Assembly: GCF_002014975.1 (NCBI RefSeq)
Contig: NZ_MUXV01000014.1
Location: 3,191-67,190, forward strand
Direction: 5' to 3'
Source of the DNA: Moraxella bovis
Lineage (GTDB): Bacteria; Pseudomonadota; Gammaproteobacteria; Pseudomonadales; Moraxellaceae
Length of the DNA: 64,000 nt
Shown here: piece by piece, positions 34,532-42,332 of the stretch
Numbering within the stretch: the stretch's first letter is position 1
Layout: the number at the start of each line of letters is the position of its first letter
Made by a program: the position numbers and the translations under genes
Notes under the pieces: model-generated
The model's input: the letters and a program-made list of their open reading frames with translations, nothing else
Databases searched by the model: none
What the model was told of the DNA's origin: nothing

Positions 34532-35713
34532 ATGCCAAACACCCACCCCCACAAATCCGCCCTGCCCCTTGCCCTACTTATCATCACGCTTGTACTATTG
34601 GCGATAAATATGCGTTCGCCCATTGTCATGCTAGGTTCGGTCGCTCCCACGCTTACAGACGCACTGGGCTTATCGGTGTCCGCCATTGGGCTATTGGGGT
34701 CGCTTCCCATGCCAATGTTTGCCTTTGGGGCTCTGGTTGCTCCCATGCTCGCCAAGCGTTTTGGGCTAGAAGTTATGATGATGATAAGCGGTGCGGTGCT
34801 GGCGGTCGGTGTACTGTCTCGGGTGTGGCTTGGGGTGAGCGGTCTGTTTGTCGGTACGGTTGTGTTGTCGCTTGCCATTGGGCTATTAAACGCCCTAACC
34901 GCCCCTTTTATCAAAAAATACGCCCCCAATCACATCGCTCTTGCCACAGGCGTATTTAGCCTATCCATGTCGGTGTGTGCAGGGCTGTGTGCCTATCTGG
35001 TCGTACCGCTCATGGGCGTGGTGTCGTGGCAGGTGGCGTTGTCGTGGTGGGGGGTATTTGCGGTGATGACGTTTTTTATGTTGTTATTTATCAATAAGTT
35101 CTATCATGCCGACACCGCCCAAACCACAAACACGCCCAGTCATTTTAACGCATGGAAAAGCAAGGATGCTTGGTATTTGGGCGTGTATATGGGCATACAG
35201 TCGTTACTGTTTTATACGGTGGCAAGTTTTTTGCCGTCCATTGGCATGGGTTATGGGCTAAGTTTGGCAGACGCAAGCGGACTTGCCCTTGCTTTTCAGC
35301 TGTCCGCTCCTGTGGCGATATTTTTATTAACCTTTTTAATCAAAAGAAATTTTTCCATAAAAATCATCGCCTTAGTGGCAAGCCTTGCTAACGTGGTGGG
35401 GTCAGGCGGATTGATTTGGCTTCCTGATTATCTCATGCTGTGGTCGGCACTGATGGGCTTTGGCGGGGCGTGTATTTTTACGTTGTCGCTCATGCTGTTT
35501 TCTATTCGTACAACACGGCTTGATACCGCTCGGGATTTGTCGGGCATGGTGCAGGCGGTGGGCTATGGCGTGGCGTTTTTTGGCCCGTTGGTGCTGGGTA
35601 AATTGTACGAAAAAACAGGCACTTGGGAAGTGTCGCTGTATGTGCTATTTATTCTAATGTGTGTCAATGTCGGTTTTGGCTGGCTGGCTGGGCGTGGGGA
35701 TAGGGTGGATTGA
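34532..35713 (+). CDS. MFS transporter, CynX/NimT (cyanate permease-like) family
   Basis: The 393-residue protein has twelve predicted membrane helices. Its N terminus matches the CynX family (LLAINMRSPIVMLGSVAPTL, then GLLGSLPMPMFAFGALVAPM). The middle loop near residue 205 is hydrophilic, as usual in MFS carriers. The substrate is unknown; nitroimidazole or cyanate links in the family do not transfer safely. It is a single gene closed by the palindrome at 35827-35858. Confidence 0.85.
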   Translation: MPNTHPHKSALPLALLIITLVLLAINMRSPIVMLGSVAPTLTDALGLSVSAIGLLGSLPMPMFAFGALVAPMLAKRFGLEVMMMISGAVLAVGVLSRVWLGVSGLFVGTVVLSLAIGLLNALTAPFIKKYAPNHIALATGVFSLSMSVCAGLCAYLVVPLMGVVSWQVALSWWGVFAVMTFFMLLFINKFYHADTAQTTNTPSHFNAWKSKDAWYLGVYMGIQSLLFYTVASFLPSIGMGYGLSLADASGLALAFQLSAPVAIFLLTFLIKRNFSIKIIALVASLANVVGSGGLIWLPDYLMLWSALMGFGGACIFTLSLMLFSIRTTRLDTARDLSGMVQAVGYGVAFFGPLVLGKLYEKTGTWEVSLYVLFILMCVNVGFGWLAGRGDRVD

Positions 35714-35826
35714 GTGATATGATTGCCTTATGGGATTTGCACGCTGTCGTGCCTGCGTTGGGCAATTGAACTTCTCGCATTTTTGGTGGGGAATAAGGTG
35801 GGGAAAAAATTATATGGTTTAACCAA

Positions 35827-35858
35827 CTTAAAAAGGGCGAGATTTCGCCCTTTTTAAG
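35827..35858. terminator. Perfect-stem bidirectional terminator, hairpin-family member
   Basis: CTTAAAAAGGGCGA and TCGCCCTTTTTAAG are perfectly complementary around a four-base loop, giving T runs on both strands. It sits between the MFS gene and the convergent PIN-protein gene. Confidence 0.85.
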
Positions 35859-35860
35859 TT

Positions 35861-36331
35861 TTAACAAACAGTACCAAATAAATCAGATTGCCCTAAACCG
35901 TTATTCTCATCAAAATTAACCAACTCAATTGGTAGTTCAAGCACATCAATAATTCTTGCTATTTCAATATCAGCACTGAATAGTTTTTTGACACCATTTG
36001 CAATGGTAATGCCTAAAATTTGAATATCTACCTTAATAATCTGTTTATCTTTTGATTTATTTTTAAAAAAGTCTGTTTTTAATAATTCTCGCATGATATT
36101 AGCACTGACGATTGCTGACTTTTTGTCAAAATCGAATTCTTGAATAAAAGAGTGATTGGTTGTTAAAAACAGTTCTCGCTCCATATTATTATCCCGAACC
36201 ATAAATTCTGCCAATACGGGTGTTGGCAAACCAATTTTATGATTTTGTCTCTCCAATTGTTGCAATAATAAGCGATATTTTTGTTTATCAGCAACCAAAG
36301 CAATCAAAAAATTGTTATCCGCCATTATCAT
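35861..36331 (-). CDS. PIN-like protein, probable toxin of an unrecognised pair
   Basis: The 156-residue product starts at ATG 36331, which overlaps the preceding stop as ATGA. The fold hints are ADNNFLIALVADKQKYRLLL (first Asp and a PIN-like start), LPTPVLAEFMVRDN (Glu), KVDIQILGITIANGVKKLFS (Asp followed by Ala/Asn) and SADIEIARI (last Asp), an order consistent with a PIN ribonuclease. It is more divergent than the PIN toxin at 20.3 kb. It depends on translation of the 251-residue gene upstream, which could be its antitoxin. Confidence 0.65.
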   Translation of the reverse strand: MIMADNNFLIALVADKQKYRLLLQQLERQNHKIGLPTPVLAEFMVRDNNMERELFLTTNHSFIQEFDFDKKSAIVSANIMRELLKTDFFKNKSKDKQIIKVDIQILGITIANGVKKLFSADIEIARIIDVLELPIELVNFDENNGLGQSDLFGTVC

Positions 36332-37083
36332 GATGAATGACGCTCCATTAGCCAAGTTTGCTCAGGATTATCCAATGCTCGCCAACCGCTTTCACCGCAC
36401 GCATGAAAGTCGTCCGCCCATTTTGTCAATTCATTTTTATTAGGCAAAACAACAAAGCTTTGAGCGGTAAATTCAGACAATTTCATTTGCCAACCTGTCA
36501 ATTGATATTTGGCAATACCTGTAAATTCAATCAAACTATCTGCCAGCCAAAGCCCTTCCAAATACCCTGCCAATTCATGAGACAATATTTTATTTACTTT
36601 AACAGCAACTTGATTACCATTAGCAAGCAAAATGGTAAAATGGTCAGTATCATCTTTACCATGTGCAGGTTTTTGCAGTTTGCCAATTAGCGTTTCTGTT
36701 TGTTTTATGGTTTTTGTGTATTCTTGATAATCCAAGGTTTCAATTAATTGATTTTCACTTTTATTATTTGGCTTTGCCCACAGTTCAGCTTGAATATCAG
36801 GATAATATTTGGCGTATTTACGAATGGTTTTTGTCAAAGATTTGTAGGCAGATTTTACCATGCCGTTTTGAAAATTTTGCAAAATTTGGGGGTAAAGCTC
36901 TTGATTGGCTCGCACAGAAACCACCGCAGAGCCTTGACGAATGCTATCAAATTTTAGACTATCTTCATTAAGCAGACGAGAAAAATCAGACAATAAAGCC
37001 CCCACATCATTTGGATGAATATTATCCAAATCAATGCCAGTCAGTCTGAGTGTGAATGTGGCGTAATTGCTATCAGTCATCAT
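36328..37083 (-). CDS. Unrecognised 251-residue protein, probable partner of the PIN-like protein
   Basis: The 251-residue cytoplasmic protein has no motif I can name. It has a beta-rich N terminus (YATFTLRLTGIDLDNIHPND), a central block (VVSVRANQELYPQI) that recurs in OLD/immunity-like or phage-associated hypotheticals only loosely, and a C-terminal domain with FTILLANGNQVAVKVNKI and LWLADSLIEFTGI. Its stop overlaps the PIN-like gene. At this size it is larger than a typical VapB, so the pair is not a standard VapBC. Confidence 0.55.
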   Translation of the reverse strand: MMTDSNYATFTLRLTGIDLDNIHPNDVGALLSDFSRLLNEDSLKFDSIRQGSAVVSVRANQELYPQILQNFQNGMVKSAYKSLTKTIRKYAKYYPDIQAELWAKPNNKSENQLIETLDYQEYTKTIKQTETLIGKLQKPAHGKDDTDHFTILLANGNQVAVKVNKILSHELAGYLEGLWLADSLIEFTGIAKYQLTGWQMKLSEFTAQSFVVLPNKNELTKWADDFHACGESGWRALDNPEQTWLMERHSS

Positions 37084-37173
37084 AACGCCCCGTCTAAGTC
37101 CAATTAAAGAAAATTATCTAAATATTCTATTATAACACCTTTTGTTTTGATAGTGCAATCTATCAAATCTCAA

Positions 37174-37935
37174 TCACACCACATCCACCACAATCGGCTT
37201 GCCATTATGCATCAGCACCGTTACGTCCACGTTATACAGCACTTTCATGTTTTGAGCCGTTAGCACGTCTTTTGGCGCACCCACAGACACCACTTCGCCC
37301 CCTTTCATCATCACAACCGTATCGGCAAATTGGGATGCTTGGTTGATGTCATGTAGCACGATGACCACCGTTTTGCCACGACTTGCCAGCACCTTCATCT
37401 GTCGCATGAGTCGCCCTGCGTGGTACATATCTAGGTTGTTGAGCGGTTCATCAAGCAAGATATACGGCGTATCTTGGCACACCACCATGGCAATCAGCAC
37501 ACGCTGACGCTGACCGCCCGACAAGTCGGACAAAAACCGCTCCGCCAACATCTCTAATTCAAAGGTCGTAATCATCTCCTCCACCTTATCCTTATCCGCC
37601 TGTGTGGGTCTGCCCTGATGATAAGGATAACGCCCAAACATGAGTAGCTCACGCACACGCAGTCGCCCCTGAATGTGGTTTTCTTGGGCGAGCATGGCGA
37701 CCACTTTTGCCATATCACTATCTGTGGCGGTGCTGATGTCATGCCCATCAAAGCTGATACAGGCGGATTTGTCCTGCAAAGAATTCATGCGAGCCATCAG
37801 GCTAAACAGCGTACTTTTGCCTGCCCCGTTCGCTCCGATGAGTGCGATGATTTGCCCTGTGGGTAGCTCAAAGTTTACGTTTTTTAAAATGGGTAAATCG
37901 CCGATGTTGTGGCTAACGTTTTTTACTTTTATCAT
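37174..37935 (-). CDS. ABC transporter ATPase, siderophore/iron importer (FatE/YclP-like)
   Basis: The 253-residue ATPase has Walker A (IGANGAGKSTLFSLM), Q loop in VAMLAQENHIQG, signature LSGGQRQRVLIAMVV, Walker B ILLDEPLNNLD and switch His (VIVLHDINQASQFAD). The family powers uptake of catecholate or carboxylate siderophores (FecE/BtuD group). It is the last gene of a cluster of periplasmic binding protein, two permeases and ATPase, with a CPBP protease between permease and ATPase. Confidence 0.92.
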   Translation of the reverse strand: MIKVKNVSHNIGDLPILKNVNFELPTGQIIALIGANGAGKSTLFSLMARMNSLQDKSACISFDGHDISTATDSDMAKVVAMLAQENHIQGRLRVRELLMFGRYPYHQGRPTQADKDKVEEMITTFELEMLAERFLSDLSGGQRQRVLIAMVVCQDTPYILLDEPLNNLDMYHAGRLMRQMKVLASRGKTVVIVLHDINQASQFADTVVMMKGGEVVSVGAPKDVLTAQNMKVLYNVDVTVLMHNGKPIVVDVV

Positions 37936-37946
37936 AAATACCCCAA

Positions 37947-38645
37947 TTATTCCAACAAATACAAAGGCAAGCCAAGCCCAAATAAATCAAAAAATGAATG
38001 TGCTAAAGTAAATGGCAACAATTCATCACTTTTATAGCGTAATAACAAAAACACAATCCCCAAAGTGGTAATGGTTAATGCTCCTGCCAATCCTTGATAG
38101 GTATGAAAGGCAAATCGCACAAACAAAGTAAACACAATGGCAAGGGGCAAATGTTTTTTTGTGGTCAATGCCACCAATCCAATAAAAAACACTTCCTCAT
38201 AAAAGCCATTTAACAGAGCAAATAAAATAAAGGAAACAGACCACATACTAAAATGCTCGCTTGCCCCATAATGTGCCTCTGTGGTTGGATAAAGCTCGGG
38301 AAAAGCCCAGTATTGCAAATACTCATAAAGCGATGCCACCGTTCCTGCAATGAGAATGTATAGCACCACTTTTGGCAATGTCCAGCGATTGACACTAAAA
38401 TTTAATTGTTTAAAATCAAATTTACGATAGGTCAAATACCCAAACGCCACCAATAATGCCATAATTTCACTCAAAATCCCCGACCAATTACTTGAACTGT
38501 TGAATTCCAAAGTCTCAGGAGCAACCTGCTCATGGCTTATCAATTCAAAAAACTGCATATTGGAACTATAAATGGCAAAGCCAAAAAAGATAATCGCCAA
38601 AATAACCACATCAAACAAGTGCAATGATTTTAATTTATTTTTCAT
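37947..38645 (-). CDS. CPBP-family intramembrane metalloprotease, inside a siderophore ABC operon
   Basis: The 232-residue protein has about six membrane helices and the CPBP/CAAX motif EE (FYEEVFFIGLVAL), FVRFAFHTYQGLAG and HSFFDLFGLGLPLY near the C terminus. All catalytic positions are visible. CPBP enzymes cleave prenylated proteins in eukaryotes and, in bacteria, bacteriocin precursors or act in immunity; a role in siderophore import is not established. It lies 12 bases upstream of the ATPase gene in the same direction. Confidence 0.82.
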   Translation of the reverse strand: MKNKLKSLHLFDVVILAIIFFGFAIYSSNMQFFELISHEQVAPETLEFNSSSNWSGILSEIMALLVAFGYLTYRKFDFKQLNFSVNRWTLPKVVLYILIAGTVASLYEYLQYWAFPELYPTTEAHYGASEHFSMWSVSFILFALLNGFYEEVFFIGLVALTTKKHLPLAIVFTLFVRFAFHTYQGLAGALTITTLGIVFLLLRYKSDELLPFTLAHSFFDLFGLGLPLYLLE

Positions 38646-38687
38646 TCAACAACCTAAATTTATAGATTAAATTTTATGTATTAAGAA

Positions 38688-39665
38688 TTATTGGATTGTA
38701 CGTTGTTTGCTATATTGCATAAAAATCAGTAGCAAAAACGCCACCCCGCCAAACAGCTCAATGACCACTTCAAGCACGCCTGCCATTTTAAAAATATGCT
38801 CAAACACTGCCTGTCCCACGATGAGCGTGCTACTGGCGATGAGCGTCACCAAAATCAGCCTCTCGCCGTGAGCCATTTTTGTACAAAACCGATTGGTCAA
38901 AGCACACACAAGTAGCCCAAAAAACGTAATCGGACCCACAAGGGCGGTTGCCATGGATACGAGTAGCGAGATTGTCATCAAAATACCAAGAGACAGCTTA
39001 TGATACGGCACGCCAAGCGAAATGGCACAATTTCTACCAAGTAGCAATACGTCCAACGCAAACCGTTGTCGCCACACATAAATAAAAGTCGCCACCGACA
39101 GCACCACACTGGTGATGAGCAGATTGACATTGATGGCGGTAAAACTGGCATAGCTTTGGGCTTGTACGGTAACAAATTCATCGGGATTTATCATGCGAGC
39201 GACCATGTAGGATAGGCTACGAAACAACGTCCCAAAAATCACGCCCACCAAGATAAGCCGTGTCAAATCTTGATTATGTTTAGTAAACAAAAAACGAAAC
39301 AAAATCACCGACATAATCATCATCATCGCCACTTCAAAGGCAAATTTACCCACTGTTGGCAAGGTGACATAACTTAGCATACCCAAAAAGAACAGCATCA
39401 GGCTCTGTATCAAGACATATAAGGCATCAAAGCCCAAGAGACTTGGCGTTAAAATGGGGTTATGCGTAAGCGTTTGAAATAACAGCGTGGACACCCCCAC
39501 CGCATAGCCTACCACTAAAAAAGCAATGAGTTTGCGAGTACGCAGGGGCAAGGCAAAATCCCAACTGATGACATTTAAGGTCAAATACAGCCCACAGCCA
39601 ATCACAAGCACGATAAACGCCAACAAAATAGGACTGCCCAATAACTTTTTTATAAAATTCATCAC
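38688..39665 (-). CDS. Siderophore ABC transporter permease (FecCD family, second permease)
   Basis: The 325-residue FecCD permease has about nine membrane helices, with LTHNPILTPSLLGFDALYVL and the late VGPITFFGLLVCALTNRF, both diagnostic of the family. Asp or Glu-rich loops contact the ATPase. It lies six bases downstream of the first permease, the pair forming the heterodimeric channel. Nothing in it shows which siderophore is moved; the gene order matches FatB/FatC/FatD/FatE or YclNOPQ systems. Confidence 0.9.
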   Translation of the reverse strand: MMNFIKKLLGSPILLAFIVLVIGCGLYLTLNVISWDFALPLRTRKLIAFLVVGYAVGVSTLLFQTLTHNPILTPSLLGFDALYVLIQSLMLFFLGMLSYVTLPTVGKFAFEVAMMMIMSVILFRFLFTKHNQDLTRLILVGVIFGTLFRSLSYMVARMINPDEFVTVQAQSYASFTAINVNLLITSVVLSVATFIYVWRQRFALDVLLLGRNCAISLGVPYHKLSLGILMTISLLVSMATALVGPITFFGLLVCALTNRFCTKMAHGERLILVTLIASSTLIVGQAVFEHIFKMAGVLEVVIELFGGVAFLLLIFMQYSKQRTIQ

Positions 39666-39671
39666 ACGCCC

Positions 39672-40661
39672 CTATTTTGATTTTGACAAAAGCCATAAAA
39701 ACAGTGCCGACCCTAGCACGCCGAAGACGACATAGACAGGGATTTCAAAGGGATAGCGTATCACACGCCCAATAATATCGCACAAAAGGACACAAGACGC
39801 ACCAAGCAACGCCACCGCAGGGAGCGACACCCGTAGGCGGTCTCCGACCAGACGGCTCACGATATTTGGCACGACAAGCCCCACAAAGCTAATCGCCCCC
39901 ACCGTAACCACCACCACCGCACTTATCATCGCCACCATGCCAATGGCAAGCCACATAACAGCGTCTTTATTGACCCCCAAATTTTTGGCGATACCGTCCC
40001 CAAGCCCGATAATCGTCAAGCGGTCTGCCATGATATAAGCAATGGCGGACAAAATCCCCACCAGCCACAAGGTCTCATACCGCCCTGCCAGCACGCTAGA
40101 AAAATCGCCAAACCGCCACACCGAGAGCATTTGCACCGTCTCGGTCTGATACGCCAAAAACAGCGTAAACGAGTCAATGATCCCCCCAAACACAATCCCC
40201 ACAAGCGGAATGATGAGAAAATCGGTGGGCGGTAAGCGTTTGATAATCTGCATAAAAATCATCATACCGCCAAACGCCATGACCGTTGCCACGCTCATCT
40301 TACCCAAAAGGGGCAAGGTTGGCATATAAAGGCTTGTGAGCAAAATCCCAAGCACCGCCGACTGTGTCGCCCCAACCATAGACGGCTCAACAAAGCGGTT
40401 TTTTAGCACGACCTGCATCATCATGCCCGCTATCGCCATGCTCGCCCCTGTCAAAATTAAAGCGAGCGTACGGGGCAGACGGCTCACCAAAAAAAGCTGT
40501 GAGCTGTTGTCGGTGTCGTCAAAGAGTTTTGCCCATGAAAAATCCGCCACCCCCACCGAAATGCTGATGACAATCAAAACAAACAAAAGCAAAAACGCAC
40601 CAACATTGACAAATGTTGGCGACCACCAAGAAGTTGGGGCGGAGAGTGTCGCTGTGGTCAT
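39672..40661 (-). CDS. Siderophore ABC transporter permease (FecCD family, first permease)
   Basis: The 329-residue FecCD permease has SRLPRTLALILTGASMAIAG at its start, matching the family signature R-L-P-R, then MMMQVVLKNRFVEPSMVGAT, and the C-terminal VGAISFVGLVVPNIVSRLVG. About nine helices are predicted. It pairs with the downstream permease. The binding-protein gene lies 420 bases upstream, beyond a repeat-rich region. Confidence 0.92.
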   Translation of the reverse strand: MTTATLSAPTSWWSPTFVNVGAFLLLFVLIVISISVGVADFSWAKLFDDTDNSSQLFLVSRLPRTLALILTGASMAIAGMMMQVVLKNRFVEPSMVGATQSAVLGILLTSLYMPTLPLLGKMSVATVMAFGGMMIFMQIIKRLPPTDFLIIPLVGIVFGGIIDSFTLFLAYQTETVQMLSVWRFGDFSSVLAGRYETLWLVGILSAIAYIMADRLTIIGLGDGIAKNLGVNKDAVMWLAIGMVAMISAVVVVTVGAISFVGLVVPNIVSRLVGDRLRVSLPAVALLGASCVLLCDIIGRVIRYPFEIPVYVVFGVLGSALFLWLLSKSK

Positions 40662-40754
40662 AGGGTTCCCAAGTGATAATTCCTAAGGTGCATGGTGAGG
40701 CAAAGGGGTTTATAATTTAAAATGGGTTTATGCAGCCAACAAAATTGAATTTTT

Positions 40755-40834
40755 ACTACGGAAACCGTTCGCCACAAGCTTGCCTGCGGGTCGGTTTCCA
40801 TCATGGTTCGACAGGCTCACCACGAACGAAAAAC
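40755..40834. repeat. Dispersed stem-loop repeat containing GGTTCGACAGGCTCACCACGAACG
   Basis: GGAAACCG (40760-40767) and CGGTTTCC (40793-40800) form an inverted repeat around a Gly-rich arm, followed by a TTCGACAGGCTCACCACGAA block. The translated minus frame would read VSLSNHDGN, a peptide seen in many unrelated genomes only because this repeat is widespread. It is not a gene. Confidence 0.55.
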
Positions 40835-40972
40835 TGTAGTACTCTTTCATTTTGTAGAGTGTATGATAAATTGATATGATCAAATCAAAATATATGCCCC
40901 AATTTGCATTTTTAAAATAATGCCTTTGTAGGGGCGAATACAACGCCCAAAAAACTTATGGTACAGGGCAAA

Positions 40973-40999
40973 TGTAATTTACCCCCTGTAAATTCACTA
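40973..40999. repeat. Hairpin repeat ACAGGGCAAAT-ATTTACCCCCTGT
   Basis: Imperfect inverted repeat, 11 bases per arm, related to the one at 19338-19367. It lies in the repeat-rich gap upstream of the permease genes. Confidence 0.6.
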
Positions 41000-41082
41000 C
41001 AAACACAATCAATTAACAATGCTAATAAAAATCAGCAGAAGGGCGAATAAAATCCGCCCCCTTTTTTTACACCTAACATCAA

Positions 41083-42126
41083 TTACTGAGCTGTTTTTGC
41101 ATTAAACGCATCGGTAACAATCTTAGCATCTTTTAGCCATTGGTAATAACCCCCAAAGGCAAGATAAGAATCTGGACTGACATAGACGATTTGGTTATTT
41201 TTATAGGCTTTGGTGTTGTGCATGAGTGGGTTATTTAGCACTTCCTTAGCCGATACGCCTTCTTCGCCAATCGCTGACGTGCGGTCTAGGACAAACAGCC
41301 AATCAGGGTCAACTTTTTGGATATATTCAAAGCTAATGGGCTGACCATGACGCTCTTCGTTTTTGTTCACGTCAGCGTCCGCCATAGGAATGCCGAATGT
41401 GGTGTGTAGATAGCCGTAGCGTGAGTTTTTGCCATAGGCGCTCATTTTGTTGCCGTTGATAAGAATGGCAAGCCCGTTGCCCTTGCCTTCTACCGCTTTT
41501 TTGGTCTCGGCGATGGCAGTATCAATGTCGGCGATGAGTTTGTCGGCTTCTGCAGTTTTACCAAACACTTTACCAAAATCGGTAATCTGCTGTTTGCTTG
41601 ACTCATAGACGTTGTTGGTGTCAATGGTTAGGTTATACGTTGGGGCGATTTTGCCAAGCTCTTCGCTCTTTTCTGCCATACGAGAACCCACAAAAATCGC
41701 TTGTGGTTTTAGGCTGTGCAATACTTCTAAATTTGGCTCAAATACTGTACCAACGCTTGTGCCATCTGGCGTGCCGTCCGCTTTTAGGTTTAGGGTAGCG
41801 ATACGCTCGGCGGTCATCTCCGCTGACGGCATACCTTGCACCGCAACGCCCAAGGCTTTTAGGTTTTGTAGGGCGGTCATGTCATAGACGGCAATGGGAT
41901 TAGGATTGGCAGGGATGGCCTGCTCGCCTGTGGCGGTCTTAATGATAACATCGCCTGTGGCAGGGGTCGCTGTGGTGTCAGCAGGTTTGGTCTCTGCCGA
42001 CTCAGCCTTTTGTTCTGTTTTTTGCTCGGCAGGGGCGGTGTCTGTGGTTGCAGGTTTGTCTTGGTTGCAAGCGGTCAGACCAAACACACCAACAACGGCA
42101 AGGGCTAAAAGTTTTTTGGTAAACAT
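41083..42126 (-). CDS. Periplasmic siderophore-binding lipoprotein (FatB/YclQ-like)
   Basis: The ATG at 42126 gives a lipoprotein signal (LAVVGVFGLTAC), Cys at about residue 19. A Thr/Glu/Ala/Pro-rich linker of about 45 residues follows, then the type III periplasmic binding fold: NPIAVYDMTALQNLKALGV and PQAIFVGSRMAEKSEELGKI in the first lobe, and FEYIQKVDPDWLFVLDRTSA later. The family binds catecholate siderophores such as petrobactin. It heads a cluster with the permeases and ATPase. Upstream is AT-rich sequence where a Fur box is expected, but no good match was found. Confidence 0.9.
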   Translation of the reverse strand: MFTKKLLALAVVGVFGLTACNQDKPATTDTAPAEQKTEQKAESAETKPADTTATPATGDVIIKTATGEQAIPANPNPIAVYDMTALQNLKALGVAVQGMPSAEMTAERIATLNLKADGTPDGTSVGTVFEPNLEVLHSLKPQAIFVGSRMAEKSEELGKIAPTYNLTIDTNNVYESSKQQITDFGKVFGKTAEADKLIADIDTAIAETKKAVEGKGNGLAILINGNKMSAYGKNSRYGYLHTTFGIPMADADVNKNEERHGQPISFEYIQKVDPDWLFVLDRTSAIGEEGVSAKEVLNNPLMHNTKAYKNNQIVYVSPDSYLAFGGYYQWLKDAKIVTDAFNAKTAQ

Positions 42127-42332
42127 AACACGTCCTATATATGACAAAACAAGAAAGATAAATGATGGTTACATATTTTAACCAAAAATCTTTGATAAAT
42201 CAATGAAAATAGGAATATTTAACAAATAATTTAGATTGCCAGTTGTGGTACATGATGAGTTATAGTCATCTAAAATTCATTGCCCATCAAAAACAAAACC
42301 CAGCCCAAGCTGAGTTTTTGTTAATGTCAATA

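Larger units (their letters stand above)
40662..41082. other. Repeat-rich intergenic region inside the siderophore cluster
   Basis: This 420-base gap between the binding-protein gene and the first permease contains a stem-loop repeat at 40755-40830, a hairpin at 40926-40950, another at 40973-40999 and a fourth at 41038-41067. The plus- and minus-strand frames here (for example 40728-40943) are AT- and repeat-biased and are not accepted as genes. Confidence 0.65.

Noticed and set aside
40728..40943. Minus-strand frame with peptide FVVSLSNHDGN
   Set aside because: This peptide is the translation of a widely dispersed stem-loop repeat, not a protein family.
42127..42332. Fur box in front of the siderophore-binding protein gene
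   Set aside because: The region is AT-rich but no stretch matches the GATAATGATAATCATTATC palindrome well enough to call.
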